Assembly (NCBI GenBank): GCA_014843695.1 | Contig: CM026404.1 | Coordinates: forward strand, 53,638,833 to 53,702,832 | Direction: 5' to 3' | DNA length: 64,000 bases | From: Archivesica marissinica | Lineage: Eukaryota; Mollusca; Bivalvia; Venerida; Vesicomyidae | Shown: positions 22,201 through 33,044 of the stretch, in pieces | How the letters are laid out: each line of letters starts with the position of its first letter | Numbering within the stretch: position 1 is the first letter of the stretch | Translations under genes and position numbers: made by a program | The notes under the pieces: model-generated | Told to the model about the DNA's origin: nothing | Database searches by the model: none | Seen by the model: only the letters and a program-made list of their open reading frames with translations

Positions 22201-24395
22201 AACCATGATAGCCCAAGCAAATACCTGAGTCGAGCCATCATAGGCCCAAGCAACTACCTGATTCAAGCCATGATGGCCCAAGCAACTACCTGAGTCAAGT
22301 CATGATGGCCCAAGCAACTACCTGAGTCAAGCCATGATGGCCTAAGCAACTACCTGAGTCAAGTCATGATGGCCCAAGCAACTACCTGAGTCAAGCCATG
22401 ATGGCCCAAGCAACTACCTGAGTCAAGTCATGATAGCCAAGCAACAACCTGAGTCGAGCCATCATGGCCCAAGCAACTACATGAGTCGAGCCAGCATGGC
22501 CCAAGCAACTACCTGAGTCAAGCCATGATGGCCCAATCAACTACCTGAGTCGAACCATGATGGCAAAAGCAACTACCTGAGTCGAGCCATCATGGCCCAA
22601 GCAACTACCTGAGTCGAACCATGATGGCAAAAGCAACTACCTGAGTCGAGCCATTATGGCCCAAGCAACTACATGAGTCGAGCCATCATGGCCCAAGCAA
22701 CTACCTGAGTCGAGCCATCATGGCCCAAGCAACTACATGAGTCGAGCCATCATTGCCCAAGCAACTACATGAGTCGAGCCATCATGGCCCAAGCAACTAC
22801 ATGAGTCGAGCAATCGTGGCCCAAGCAACTACATGAGTCGAGCCATCATGGCCCAAGCAACTACATGAGTCGAGCCATCACGGCCCAAGCAATTACTCGA
22901 GTCGAGCCATCATGGCACAAGCAACTACTCGAGTCGAGCCATCATGGCCCAAGCAACTACTCGAGTCGAGCCACCATGGCCCAAGCAACTACATGAGTTG
23001 AGCCATGATGGCCCAAGCAACTACCTGAGTCGAGCCATCATGGCCCAAGCAACTACTCGAGTCGAGCCATCATGGCCCAAGCAACTACTAGAGTCGAGCC
23101 ATCATGGCCCAAGCAACTACCTGAGTCGAGCCATCATGGCCCAAGCAACTACTCGAGTCGAGCCATCATGGCCCAAGCAACTACTCGAGTTGAGCCATCA
23201 TGGCCCAAGCAATTACTCGAGTCGAGCCATCATGGCCCAAGCAACTACTCGAGTCGAGCCATCATGGCCCAAGCAACTACTCCAGTCGAGCCATCATGGC
23301 CCAGGCAACTACTCGAGTCGAGCCATCATGGCCCAAGCAACTACATGAGTCGAGCCATGATGGCCCAAGCAACTACCTGAGTCGAACCATGATGGCCCAA
23401 GCAACTACCTGAGTCGAGCTATGATGGCCCAAGCATCTACCTGAGTCGAGCTATCATGGCCCAAGCAACTACATGAGTCGAGCCATGATGGCCCAAGCAA
23501 CTACTCGAGTCGAGCCATCATGGCCCAAGCAACTACTCGAGTCGAGCCATCATGGCCCAAGCAACTACCTGAGTCGAACCATGATGGCCCAAGCAACTAC
23601 CTGAGTCGAACCATCATGGCACAAGCAACTACCTGGGTCAAGCCATCATGGCCCAAGCAACTACCTGAGTCGAGCCATCATGGCCCAAGCAACTACCTGA
23701 GTCAAGCCATGATGGCCCAAGCAACTACCTGAGTCGAGCCATCATGGCCCAAGCAACTACTCGAGTCGAGCCATCATGGCCCAAGCAACTACCTGAGTCA
23801 AGCCATCATGGCCCAAGCAACTACCTGAGTCAAGTCATGATGGCCCAAGCAACTACCTGAGTCAAGCCAGGATGACCCGAGCAACTACCTGAGTCGAGCC
23901 ATGATGGCCCAAGCAACTACCTGAGTCGAGCCAGCATGGCCCAAGCAACTACATGAGTCAAGCCATCATGGCCCAAGCAACTACCGGAGTCGAGCCATCA
24001 TGGCCCAAGCAACTACCTGAGTCGAGCCATAATGGCCCAAGCAACTACTCGAGTCGAGCCATCATGGCCCAAGCAACTACCGGAGTCGAGCCATCATAGG
24101 CCCAAGCAACTACATGAGTCGAACCATGATGGCCCAAGCAACTACCTGAGTCGAGCCATCATAGGCCCAAGCAACTACCTGAGTCGAACCATGATGGCCC
24201 AAGCAACTACCTGAGTCGAGCCATCATGGCCCAAGCAACTACATGAGTCGAGCCATCATGGCCCAATCAACTACCCGAGTCGAACCATGATGGCCCAAGC
24301 AACTACCCGAGTCGAACCATGATGGCCCAAGCAACTACCTGAGTCGAACCATGATGGCCAAAGCAACTACCCGAGGCGAGGCCCAAGCAACTACG
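19245..24395. repeat. 32-bp satellite, about 160 units
   Basis: The unit is close to CCATGATGGCCCAAGCAACT plus ACCTGAGTCGAG. Variants include CATCATGG, CATCATAGG, GATAACCCG and TCAAG/TCGAG/TTGAG. A truncated unit (CTACCTGGGGTCAAGC) near 20306 recurs near 20935, about 629 bp later, within a block of matching variant order, showing a higher-order duplication. Units with CTACTCGAGTCGAG dominate 22.9-23.3 kb. It lies within the bZIP intron. Confidence 0.97.
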
Positions 24396-24619
24396 TGATA
24401 CTATCTAGTATTTTTACAGAAATCGTCGATTATTTATAGTAATATAAAATAAGCTTTTATTAAAAACAGACGCATAGCTACCTTTACGCAACAAAACCCG
24501 GGTTTGCACATTTTGGGTTTGCACATTTTTCGTGGAAACTTCGTGTATGACTATAGAAGTGGGTGCAAACAACATACATGCATAATTCATCTGGCATAGC
24601 TTTAATAAGAACTTATTTC

Positions 24620-26528
24620 CAAAAGTGTAGCTATCTATTTGCCTGTGATTGTATTGTTGTGGCTGTGGCTATCTATGTGCCTGTGATTGTATTGTTGTGG
24701 CTATCTATTTGCCTGTGATTGTATTGTTGCAGGTATCTATTTGCCTGTGATTGCATTGTTGCAGGTATCTATTTGCCTGTGATTGTATTGTTGCAGGTAT
24801 CTATTTGCCTGTGATTGTATTGTTGCAGGTATCTATTTGCCTGTGATTGTATTGTTGCAGGTATCTATTTACCTGTGATTGTATTGTTGTGGCTATCTAT
24901 TTGCCTGTGATTGTATTGTTGCAGGTATCGATTTGCCTGTGATTGTATTGTTGCAGGTATCTATTTGCCTGTGATTGTATTGTTGCAGGTATCTATTTGC
25001 CTGTGATTGTATTGTTGCAGGTATCTATTTGCCTGTGATTGTATTGTTGTAGGTATCTATTTGCCTGTGATTGCATTGTTGCAGGTATCTATTTGCCTGT
25101 GATTGTATTGTTGTAGGTATCTATTTGCTTGTGATTGTATTGTTGTGGCTATCTATTTGCTTGTGATTGTATTGTTGTGGCTATCTATTTGCCTGTGATT
25201 GTATTGTTGTGGCTATCTATTTGCCTGTGATTGTATTGTTGTGGCTATCTATTTCCTTGTGATTGTATTGTTGTGGCTATCTATTTGCCTGTGATTGTAT
25301 TGTTGTGGCTATCTATTTGCTTGTGATTGTATTGTTGCAGCTATCTATGTGCCTGTGATTGTATTGTTGTGGCTATCTATTTGCCTGTGATTGTATTGTT
25401 GCAGGTATCTATTTGCCTGTGATTGTATTGTTGTGGCTATATATTTCATTGTGATTGTATTGTTGTGGCTATCTATTTGCCTGTGATTGTGTTGTTGTGG
25501 CTATCTATTTGCCTGTGATTGTATTGTTGTGGCTATCTATTTGCCTGTGATTGCATTGTTGTGGCTATCTATTTGCTTGTGATTGTATTGTTGTGGCTAT
25601 CTATTTGCCTGTGATTGTATTGTTGTGGCTATCTCTTTACCTGTGATTGTGTTGTTGTGGCTATGTATTTCATTGTGATTGTATTGTTGTGGCTATCTAT
25701 TTGCCTGTGATTGTATTGTTGTGGCTATCTATTTGCCTGTGATTGTATTGTTGTGGCTATCTATTTGCCTGTGATTGTATTGTTGTGGCTATCTATTTGC
25801 CTGTGATTGTGTTGTTGTGGCTATCTATTTCATTGTGATTGTATTGTTGTGGCTATCTATATGCTTGTGATTGTATTGTTGTGGCTATCTATTTGCCTGC
25901 GATTGTATTGTTGTGGCTATCTATTTGCCTGCGATTGTATTGTTGTGGCTATCTATTTGCCTGTGATTGTATTGTTGTGGCTATCTATTTGCCTGTGATT
26001 GTATTGTTGTGGCTATCTATTTGCCTGTTATTGTATTGTTGTGGCTATCTATTTGCCTGTGATTCTATTGTTGTGGCTATCTATTTGCCTGTGATTGTAT
26101 TGTTGTGGCTATCTATTTGCCCATGATTGTATTGTTGTGGCTATCTATTTGCCTGTGATTCTATTGTTGTGGCTATCTATTTGCCTGTGATTGTATTGTT
26201 GTGGCTATCTATTTGCCCATGATTGTATTGTTGTGGCTATCTATTTGCTTGTGATTGTATTGTTGTGGCTATCTATTTGCCTGTGATTGTATTGTTGTGG
26301 CTATCTATTTGCTTGTGGTTGTATTGTTGTGGCTATCTATTTGCTTGTGATTGTATTGTTGTGGCTATCTATTTGCCTGTGATTGTATTGTTGTGGCTAT
26401 CTATTTGCTTGTGACTGTATTGTTGTGGCTATCTATTTGTTTGTGATTGTATTGTTATGGCTATCTATTTGCTTGTGATTGTATTGTTGTGGCTATCTAT
26501 TTGCCTGCGATTGTATTGTTGTGGCTAT
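24620..26528. repeat. second 32-bp satellite, about 59 units
   Basis: The unit is close to TGTGATTGTATTGTTGTGGC plus TATCTATTTGCC. The left third (about 24725-25130) is mostly the TTGCAGGTATC subtype and the rest the TTGTGGCTATC subtype. The unit length equals that of the neighbouring satellite but the sequences are unrelated. Confidence 0.97.
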
Positions 26529-27100
26529 AATGTGTGTGTATATGATGGTGCTATATTTATCCTAGATAAACAATGTGTGTATATGATGGTGCTATATTTA
26601 TCCTAGATAAACAATGTGTGTATATGATGGTGCTCCTAGATAAACAATGTGTGTATATGATGGTGCTCCTAGATAAACAATGTGTGTATATGATGGTGCT
26701 ATATTTATCCTAGATAAACAATGTGTGTATATGATGGTGCTCCTAGATAAACAATGTGTGTATATGATGGTGCTATATTTATCCTAGATAAACAATGTGT
26801 GTATATGATGGTGCTATATTTATCCTAGATAAACAATGTGTGTATATGATGGTGCTATATTTATCCTAGATAAACAATGTGTGTATATGATGGTGCTCCT
26901 AGATAAACAATGTGTGTATATGATGGTGCTCCTAGATAAACAATGTGTGTATATGATGGTGCTATATTTATCCTAGATAAACAATGTGTGTATATGATGG
27001 TGCTATATTTATCCTAGATAAACAATGTGTGTATATGATGGTGCTATATTTATCCTAGATAAACAATGTGCGTATATGTTGGTGCTATATTTATCCTATT
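26528..27100. repeat. 41/33-bp minisatellite with two length classes
   Basis: The unit AATGTGTGTATATGATGGTG is followed either by CTATATTTATCCTAGATAAAC (41 bp) or by CTCCTAGATAAAC (33 bp). The two classes are interspersed over about 15 units, so the 8-bp deletion spread within the array. Single-copy DNA from 27101 to 27342 has no other feature. Confidence 0.95.
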
Positions 27101-27342
27101 TGTTTTTCCATTGTTTATGTGTATATATTTGGATTTTTTAAAACATACATTCATTGTGAGAAAGTACCTCCACCATTATTTATAATTAGTTATAAACTGA
27201 TAATGCTACACAAATAACTGTCCAATCAAGCTACAGATATAATAACCGGAAATACAGATGATAGTGCATGCTTTATACTGACGGATAGATATAGTAGATA
27301 AATGACATAGAACATAAGTAAAAAGTATGTTTGTTTATTATA

Positions 27343-27597
27343 GTGTCACCCCTATTTAAAGGGCCAGCCATTTCTGACTTATGTGACACCTCTTCTTATG
27401 AACATTAGTACTTCCCGAATCCTATGCTTGTATGCCAGGAACCAGGCTGGTAGGCAATCAGAAACCATTATTTAACTAGCTGGCGGCTCACCAACCGGCC
27501 ATATCAGAACAAACCCCTGACGAGGTTCGAACCTTCAACCTCCCGCTCCGTAGGCAGACACCTTAACCACTAGGCCACGGAGACGGTATTTAAGCGG
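27343..27597 (-). mobile_element. SINE-3, near full-length copy
   Basis: On the minus strand: tRNA-like head (CCGTCTCCGTGGCCTAGTGG, TTAAGGTGTC), B-box GGTTCGAACCTCG, then a body with GAGCCGCCAGCTAGTTAAAT and the 3' part GTGTCACATAAGTCAGAAA and GGGGTGACAC. It lies 18 bp beyond the splice donor of the downstream bZIP exon copy. The first 60 bp of its head are included in the 213-bp tandem duplication. Confidence 0.85.
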
Positions 27598-27616
27598 TCT
27601 ATTTGTACTTAATTAC

Positions 27617-27724
27617 CTGAATTAGAGTATCCTCTTGTACCTTCCTCTTCTCCCGACATTTACTTGCAGCACGGTTGTTGCAGGCTTGGCGCTTCGAGCG
27701 TTTCTCTCTATCCTCGTCCATCAG
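27617..27724 (-). CDS. bZIP basic-region exon, copy B (proximal to zipper)
   Basis: A 108-nt, phase 0/0 exon of 36 codons. The acceptor is TTTCTGATATCTGCAG (AG at 27726-27725) and the donor CAG|GTAATT. It encodes a basic region with the DNA-contact signature N-x-x-A-A-x-x-C-R: CNNRAASKCREKRK, with Asn at exon residue 16 and Arg at 24, then ten residues to Leu34 (DTLIQ), the first zipper leucine. It should bind AP-1/CRE-type sites as a dimer. The exon length, phase and end point just after the first zipper leucine are those I recall for the 108-nt bZIP exon of FOS and ATF3 genes. AASKCR is Jun-like and KCREKRKV is ATF2-like, so the orthology is uncertain and I give no symbol. Confidence 0.85.
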
Positions 27725-27829
27725 CTGCAGATATCAGAAATAGTGCATCAACCTCCCGCTCCGTAGGCAGACACCTTAACCACTAGGCCACGGAGACGGT
27801 ATTTAAGCGGTCTATTTGTACTTAATTAC
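27725..27829 (-). other. 105-nt intron between the two basic-region exon copies
   Basis: It was created by the tandem duplication. It starts with GTAATTAAGTACAAATAG, carries about 60 bp of SINE-3 head, and ends with the exon B acceptor. It is short but above the usual minimum for animal introns. Confidence 0.65.
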
Positions 27830-27937
27830 CTGAATTAGAGTATCCTCTTGTACCTTCCTCTTCTCCCGACATTTACTTGCAGCACGGTTGTTGCAGGCTT
27901 GGCGCTTCGAGCATTTCTCTCTATCCTCGTCCATCAG
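27830..27937 (-). CDS. bZIP basic-region exon, copy A (distal)
   Basis: This is the duplicate of copy B with the same acceptor, donor and phase. The only difference is A at 27913, which makes exon residue 9 a Cys codon (TGC) instead of Arg (CGC): EKCSKRQ against EKRSKRQ. The change is a CpG-to-TpG transition and removes one basic residue seven positions before the DNA-contacting Asn. Using A or B alone gives a normal bZIP. Using both keeps the frame but inserts a second basic region and separates the first from the zipper, so the two are expected to be alternatives or one to be skipped. Confidence 0.75.
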
Positions 27938-28279
27938 CTGCAGATATCAGAAATAGTGCATCAAACAGAGACATAAACATATGGGAGGAGCAATCGAACA
28001 TAGATTTTTCAAAATGAACGCAATTGGAATTCAGATATTTTTTTACTAAACTATATTTATCATTAGCCGACGACATGTCACTAGTAAAATAGTCAGGCCA
28101 AATCAGGTAACGATTGTGGAAGAAAAGTTATAAATAGATTTACAATGCATGTACTGACGTAGCGAGCAGATTTCAGAGGAGCTACAATAGCAAATTGTGA
28201 AAAGACGAACGAATGGACATACACGCTCATACTAACAGCACTAACAATCAACTTGAATAGAAATGGAATGCAGACGTAC

Positions 28280-28429
28280 ACTTTCCTCCTTCATCAAATC
28301 AATCTTTGTCATTCCCTGGTCTTTGCGACGCCGTAAAATAGTTTGCTTTAAATCATGACGTAATGATTGACCCGGCAAACTTGCAATGTTACTAGAATGT
28401 GCAAGTGCCGAGCTACCAGGCACCCTCAT
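28280..28429 (-). CDS. bZIP gene, 5' coding exon (start at 28429 proposed)
   Basis: Fifty codons from ATG 28429-28427 (MRVPGSSALA...) to a phase-0 donor AGT|GTACGT at 28280. The end reads DLKQTILRRRKDQG then KIDLMKEES, which resembles the L-K-x-x-I-x-x-R-R segment before the basic region in ATF3/JDP2 proteins, and it joins in frame to LMDEDREKRS of the basic-region exon. With exon A or B and the terminal exon the predicted protein is 224 residues. The same frame stays open upstream to 28504, after a possible acceptor ATTAACAG. A different frame is open from 28676 to 28446 just upstream, so the true N-terminus is uncertain. The intron to exon A is 341 nt (27938-28279). Confidence 0.6.
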
Positions 28430-28445
28430 ATCGATCACGGCCGTA

Positions 28446-28685
28446 TCATCGCATGTTACGGTAGAAGACGGAAGTGGTGGTACACAGCTGGATACCGGAC
28501 CGATCTGTTAATAGAGCAAATGGGCTGTGTCCCGGGATCCTTAAAACCGGCGCTTGAGATGGCGGCAGTTCAGGATGCTGATCAGTACGTTCTTCTTTTA
28601 CGTTGACAAATGATGACGTGACAGTACAGGAGCTTGTGCGTTTCAGCGTTTCCTCAATATCAACGTTCCCTGGCATACATTTAAT
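28446..28685 (-). other. possible upstream part of the 5' exon (uORFs or frame-broken N-terminus)
   Basis: After an acceptor-like TTTCATCTTCAG (exon from 28685) there are two ATGs: one at 28680 giving a six-codon frame, and one at 28676 giving 76 codons (MPGNVDIEETLKRTSSC, VNVKEERTDQHPELPPSQ) ending with TGA at 28448-28446, 16 nt before the proposed main ATG. It may be a uORF-bearing leader, as in some stress-responsive ATF genes. Alternatively it is the real N-terminus separated from the rest by one extra base: 397 nt from 28676 to 28280 is one more than a multiple of 3. I cannot decide from sequence alone. Confidence 0.4.
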
Positions 28686-28704
28686 CTGAAGATGAAACAA
28701 CCAT

Positions 28705-29070
28705 ATCAAGCATACACATGTACAATGGATAGTGCCAGCTACACAGTTTCACTGAATTACCATATTATTGCTATCAAGCATACAAATGTACACTGGATAG
28801 TGCCAGCTACACAGTTTCACTGAATTACCATATTATTGCTATCAAGCATACACATGTACACTGGATAATGCCAGCTACACAGTTTCACAGAATTACCGTA
28901 TTATTGCTATCAAGCATACATTGGACAGTAACTGTTACACAGTTTCACAGAATTACCGTATTATTGCTATCAAGCATACACTGGACAGTCCCTGTTTTAC
29001 ACAGTTTCACAGAATTACCATATTATTGCTATCAAGCATACACTGGACAGTACCTGTTAAAGTTTCACAG
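28705..29070. repeat. 60-68-bp minisatellite, about 5.5 units
   Basis: ATCAAGCATACA... units with ACACAGTTTCAC.GAATTACC start at 28705, 28773, 28841, 28909, 28969 and 29031. The first three units are 68 bp and the later ones 60-62 bp. It lies directly upstream of the putative 5' bZIP exon, in its intron or promoter region. The stretch 29071-29436 is single-copy apart from a 10-12-bp G run near 29384. Confidence 0.9.
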
Positions 29071-29436
29071 ACGTTTCTATCATTAGTAGATAGAGAACAG
29101 ATGTTCCACAGGAATAGTACCATAATGGCATTCTTCTGAACTCGGAGGCATACATGTAGGTCAGGTTTTATGGCTTGATGTATAACATGAATAGTAATAT
29201 CTGCCAAGGTTGTACGTAAATACCCCGATACTCACAATGAAGTCAGAACATCATACAAGGTAGGTAACTCTGACATGCAAACAAATAGCCGGATAGAACT
29301 CTAAATACAGTAGAATGTAACGTGTAAGTCACAAAATGGTGAAACACTGTATGAATAGCAATGACATTCTAGGCATGTACATGGGGGGGGGGGGCTTGAC
29401 TATATTGAATGTAAAAGTCAGACAACAGTATTTGCA

Positions 29437-30512
29437 GTATGGAAGCGGGCACAATGTACTATGATGGGCACAATGTACTATGACGGGCACAATGTACTAT
29501 GACGGGCACAATGTACTATGACGGGCACACTGGGCACAATGTACTATGACGGGCACAATGTACTATGACGGGCACAATGGGCACAATGGGCACAATGTAC
29601 TATGACGGGTACACTGTACTATGACGGGCACAATGGGCACAATGTACTATGACGAGCACAATGTACTATGACGGGCACAATGGGCACAATGTACTATGAC
29701 GGGCACAATGTACTATGACGGGCACAATGTACTATGACGGGCACAATGGGCACAATGTACTATGACGGGCACAATGTACTATGACGGGCACAATGGGCAC
29801 AATGTACTATGACGGGCACAATGTACTATGACGGGCACAATGTACTATGACGGGCACAATGTACTATGACGGGCACAATGGGCACAATGTACTATGACGG
29901 GCACAATGGGCACACTGTACTATGACGGGCACAATGTACTATGACGGGCACAATGGGCACAATGTACTATGACGGGCACAATGTACTATGACGGGCACAC
30001 TGTACTATGACGGGCACAATGGGCACAATGTACTATGACGGGCACAATGTACTATGACGGGCACAATGGGCACAATGTACTATGACGGGCACAATGTACT
30101 ATGACGGGCACACTGTACTATGACGGGCACAATGTACTATGACGGGCACAATGGGCACAATGTACTATGACGGGCACAATGTACTATGACGGGCACAATG
30201 GGCACAATGTACTATGACGGGCACAATGTACTATGACGGGCACAATGGGCACAATGTACTATGACGGGCACAATGTACTATTACGGGCACAATGGGCACA
30301 ATGTACTATGACGGGCACAATGTACTATGACGGGCACAATGGGCACAATGTACTATGACGGGCACAATGTACTATGACGGGCACAATGTACTATGACGGG
30401 CACAATGTACTATGACGGGCACAATGGGCACAATGTACTATGACGGGCACAATGTACTATGACGGGCACAATGGGCACAATGTACTATGACGGGCACAAT
30501 GTACTATGACGT
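29437..30512. repeat. 19/28-bp composite minisatellite
   Basis: A 19-bp unit CACAATGTACTATGACGGG is mixed with a 9-bp partial unit CACAATGGG, producing 19- and 28-bp steps in a semi-regular order (often two long units, then one partial). A few CACACTG and GAGCACA variants occur. About 50 units. Confidence 0.95.
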
Positions 30513-30549
30513 TAGAAATAATTGTGGGAAGTATTCAGGACTCAATACA

Positions 30550-30712
30550 CTGGTACATGTATATATATACAATGAATGATAACTACTCGTGTCAATTGTA
30601 TATATGTATAATGAATGAAAACTACTCGTGTCAATTGTATATATATATACAATGTAATATGTGAATGATAACTACTCGTGTCAATTGTAAATATATATAG
30701 CCATATCGCTTG
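30550..30712. repeat. ATGATAACTACTCGTGTCAATTGTATATAT-type repeat, 3 units
   Basis: Three units of about 48-60 bp sharing AACTACTCGTGTCAATTGTA with variable TA runs. Single-copy DNA follows to 30985. Confidence 0.8.
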
Positions 30713-30987
30713 TATGTATGTTGTACATTATATGTCTATAACTGGAAATAAAAGGGGTTACCCGCTAGGGGCCTCAAAATGAAAACAAATATATTGTACA
30801 TGACTACATGTAGTTGATCTCTTTCCATAAATATTACAAGTGTAATTATTGTTTGCACAACTTAATTTCGGACTGATGTTTCCTTAATTCATACTGAAAT
30901 GTAATGAAGTTCTTCATGTGGGATAGCTGGTTCACCGAAAATAATAATCTTTTGCACTTTCCAACGATATATTTCAAGTTCACAGGG

Positions 30988-31043
30988 TTGGGTGGGAGAC
31001 TTGGTGGGTGGGAGACTTGGTGGGTGGGAGACTTGGTGGGTGG
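30988..31043. repeat. 17-bp minisatellite, 3-4 units
   Basis: GGGTGGGAGACTTGGTG is repeated in tandem. The following 31044-31210 is single-copy with a T/A run and no gene. Confidence 0.85.
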
Positions 31044-31210
31044 TGAGAATTAGTCCTCAGATGTGTATGCACATTTTCAAAGCAATACCGTTATTGGTGT
31101 TTGAAAAACAATAATGTTCGACATTCTTTGGATGCATAAATAATTTCTGAAATCATACATTACAAATTATTGGCCAAATTAAATTTTTTTTTTAAAAGAT
31201 TCTATAAGGA

Positions 31211-32996
31211 GATTACATTTCTAGTTACTGCAGGTTAAACACATCATCCTGGTATAACTTTACATTTCCAGTTACTGCAGGTTAAACACATCATGCTGGT
31301 ATAACTTTACATTTCCAGTTACTGCAGGTTAAACACGTCATCCTGGTATAAGTTTACATTTCTAGTTACTGCAGGTTAAACACATCATCCTGGTATAACT
31401 TTACATTTCCAGTTACTGCAGGTTAAACACATCATGCTGGTATAACTTTACATTTCCAGTTACTGCAGGTTAAACACATCATGCTGGTATAACTTTACAT
31501 TTCCAGTTACTGCAGGTTAAACACGTCATCCTGGTATAAGTTTACATTTCTAGTTACTGCAGGTTAAACACATCATGCTGGTATAACTTTACATTTCCAG
31601 TTACTGCAGGTTAAACACATCATGCTGGTATAACTTTACATTTCCAGTTACTGCAGGTTAAACACATCATCCTGGTATAACTTTACATTTCCAGTTACTG
31701 CAGGGTAAACACATCATCCTGGTATAACTTTACATTTCCAGTTACTGCAGGTTAAACACATCATGCTGGTATAACTTTACATTTCCAGTTACTGCAGTTT
31801 AAACACATCATCCTGGTATAACTTTACATTTCTAGTTACTGCAGGTTAAACACATCATGCTGGTATAACTTTACATTTCCAGTTACTGCAGGTTAAACAC
31901 ATCATGCTGGTATAACTTTACATTTCCAGTTACTGCAGGTTAAACACATCATGCTGGTATAACTTTACATTTCCAGTTACTGCAGGTTAAACACATCATC
32001 CTGGTATAAGTTTACATTTCCAGTTACTGCAGGTTAAACACATCATGCTGGTATAACTTTACATTTCCAGTTACTGCAGTTTAAACACATCATCCTGGTA
32101 TAACTTTACATTTCTAGTTACTGCAGGTTAAACACATCATGCTGGTATAACTTTACATTTCCAGTTACTGCAGGTTAAACACATCATGCTGGTATAACTT
32201 TACATTTCCAGTTACTGCAGGTTAAACACATCATGCTGGTATAACTTTACATTTCCAGTTACTGCAGGTTAAACACATCATCCTGGTATAACTTTACATT
32301 TCTAGTTACTGCAGGTTAAACACATCATGCTGGTATAACTTTACATTTCCAGTTACTGCAGGTTAAACACATCATGCTGGTATAACTTTACATTTCCAGT
32401 TACTGCAGGTTAAACACATCATCCTGGTATAACTTTACATTTCCAGTTACTGCAGGTTAAACACATCATCCTGGTATAACTTTACATTTCCAGTTACTGC
32501 AGGTTAAACACATCATGCTGGTATAACTTTACATTTCCAGTTACTGCAGTTTAAACACATCATCCTGGTATAACTTTACATTTCTAGTTACTGCAGTTTA
32601 AACACATCATGCTGGTATAACTTTACATTTCCAGTTATTGCAGGTTAAACACATCATGCTGGTATAACTTTACATTTCCAGTTACTGCAGGTTAAACACA
32701 TCATGCTGGTATAACTTTACATTTCCAGTTACTGCAGGTTAAACACATCGTGCTGGTATAACTTTACATTTCCAGTTACTGCAGGTTAAACACATCATCC
32801 TGGTATAACTTTACATTTCTAGTTACTGCAGGTTAAACACATCATGCTGGTATAACTTTACATTTCCAGTTACTGCAGGTTAAACACATCATGCTGGTAT
32901 AACTTTACATTTCCAGTTACTGCAGGTTAAACACATCATGCTGGTATAACTTTACATTTCCAGTTACTGCAGGTTAAACACATCATGCTGGTATAA
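31211..32996. repeat. 47-bp satellite, about 38 units
   Basis: The unit contains TTTACATTTCCAGTTACTGC, AGGTTAAACACATCATGCT and GGTATAAC; CTGCAG occurs at 31228, 31275, 31322 and so on. Three diagnostic positions vary (TTCCAG/TTCTAG, ATGCT/ATCCT, AGGTT/AGTTT) and recur in matching order, indicating block duplications. Confidence 0.97.
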
Positions 32997-33044
32997 AATT
33001 GATACAATTTCTTAAATTACTATTAAATGTTTGTCAACAATGAA

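Larger units (their letters stand above)
15125..27616 (-). other. 12.5-kb intron of the bZIP gene, largely satellite and transposon
   Basis: It has GT at 27616-27615 (CAG|GTAATT) and AG at 15126-15125. It contains a 48-bp-type minisatellite, an unexplained open frame at 15904-16200 (no domain), a SINE-2, an intact Tc1-like transposon on the opposite strand, 5.1 kb of one 32-bp array, 1.9 kb of another, a 41/33-bp array and a SINE-3. No further exon was recognised inside it. That the two sides belong to one gene is inferred from matching intron phase and exact heptad register. Confidence 0.7.
27535..27960 (-). repeat. 213-bp tandem duplication carrying the bZIP basic-region exon
   Basis: Copies are 27535-27747 and 27748-27960 (offset 213). 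By eye they differ at one position only: G at 27700 against A at 27913. Each copy holds the first part of a SINE-3 head, a splice donor, the 108-nt exon and its acceptor. Because SINE sequence is duplicated too, the event followed the SINE insertion. The near-identity implies a very recent event, or possibly an assembly artefact. Confidence 0.95.
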
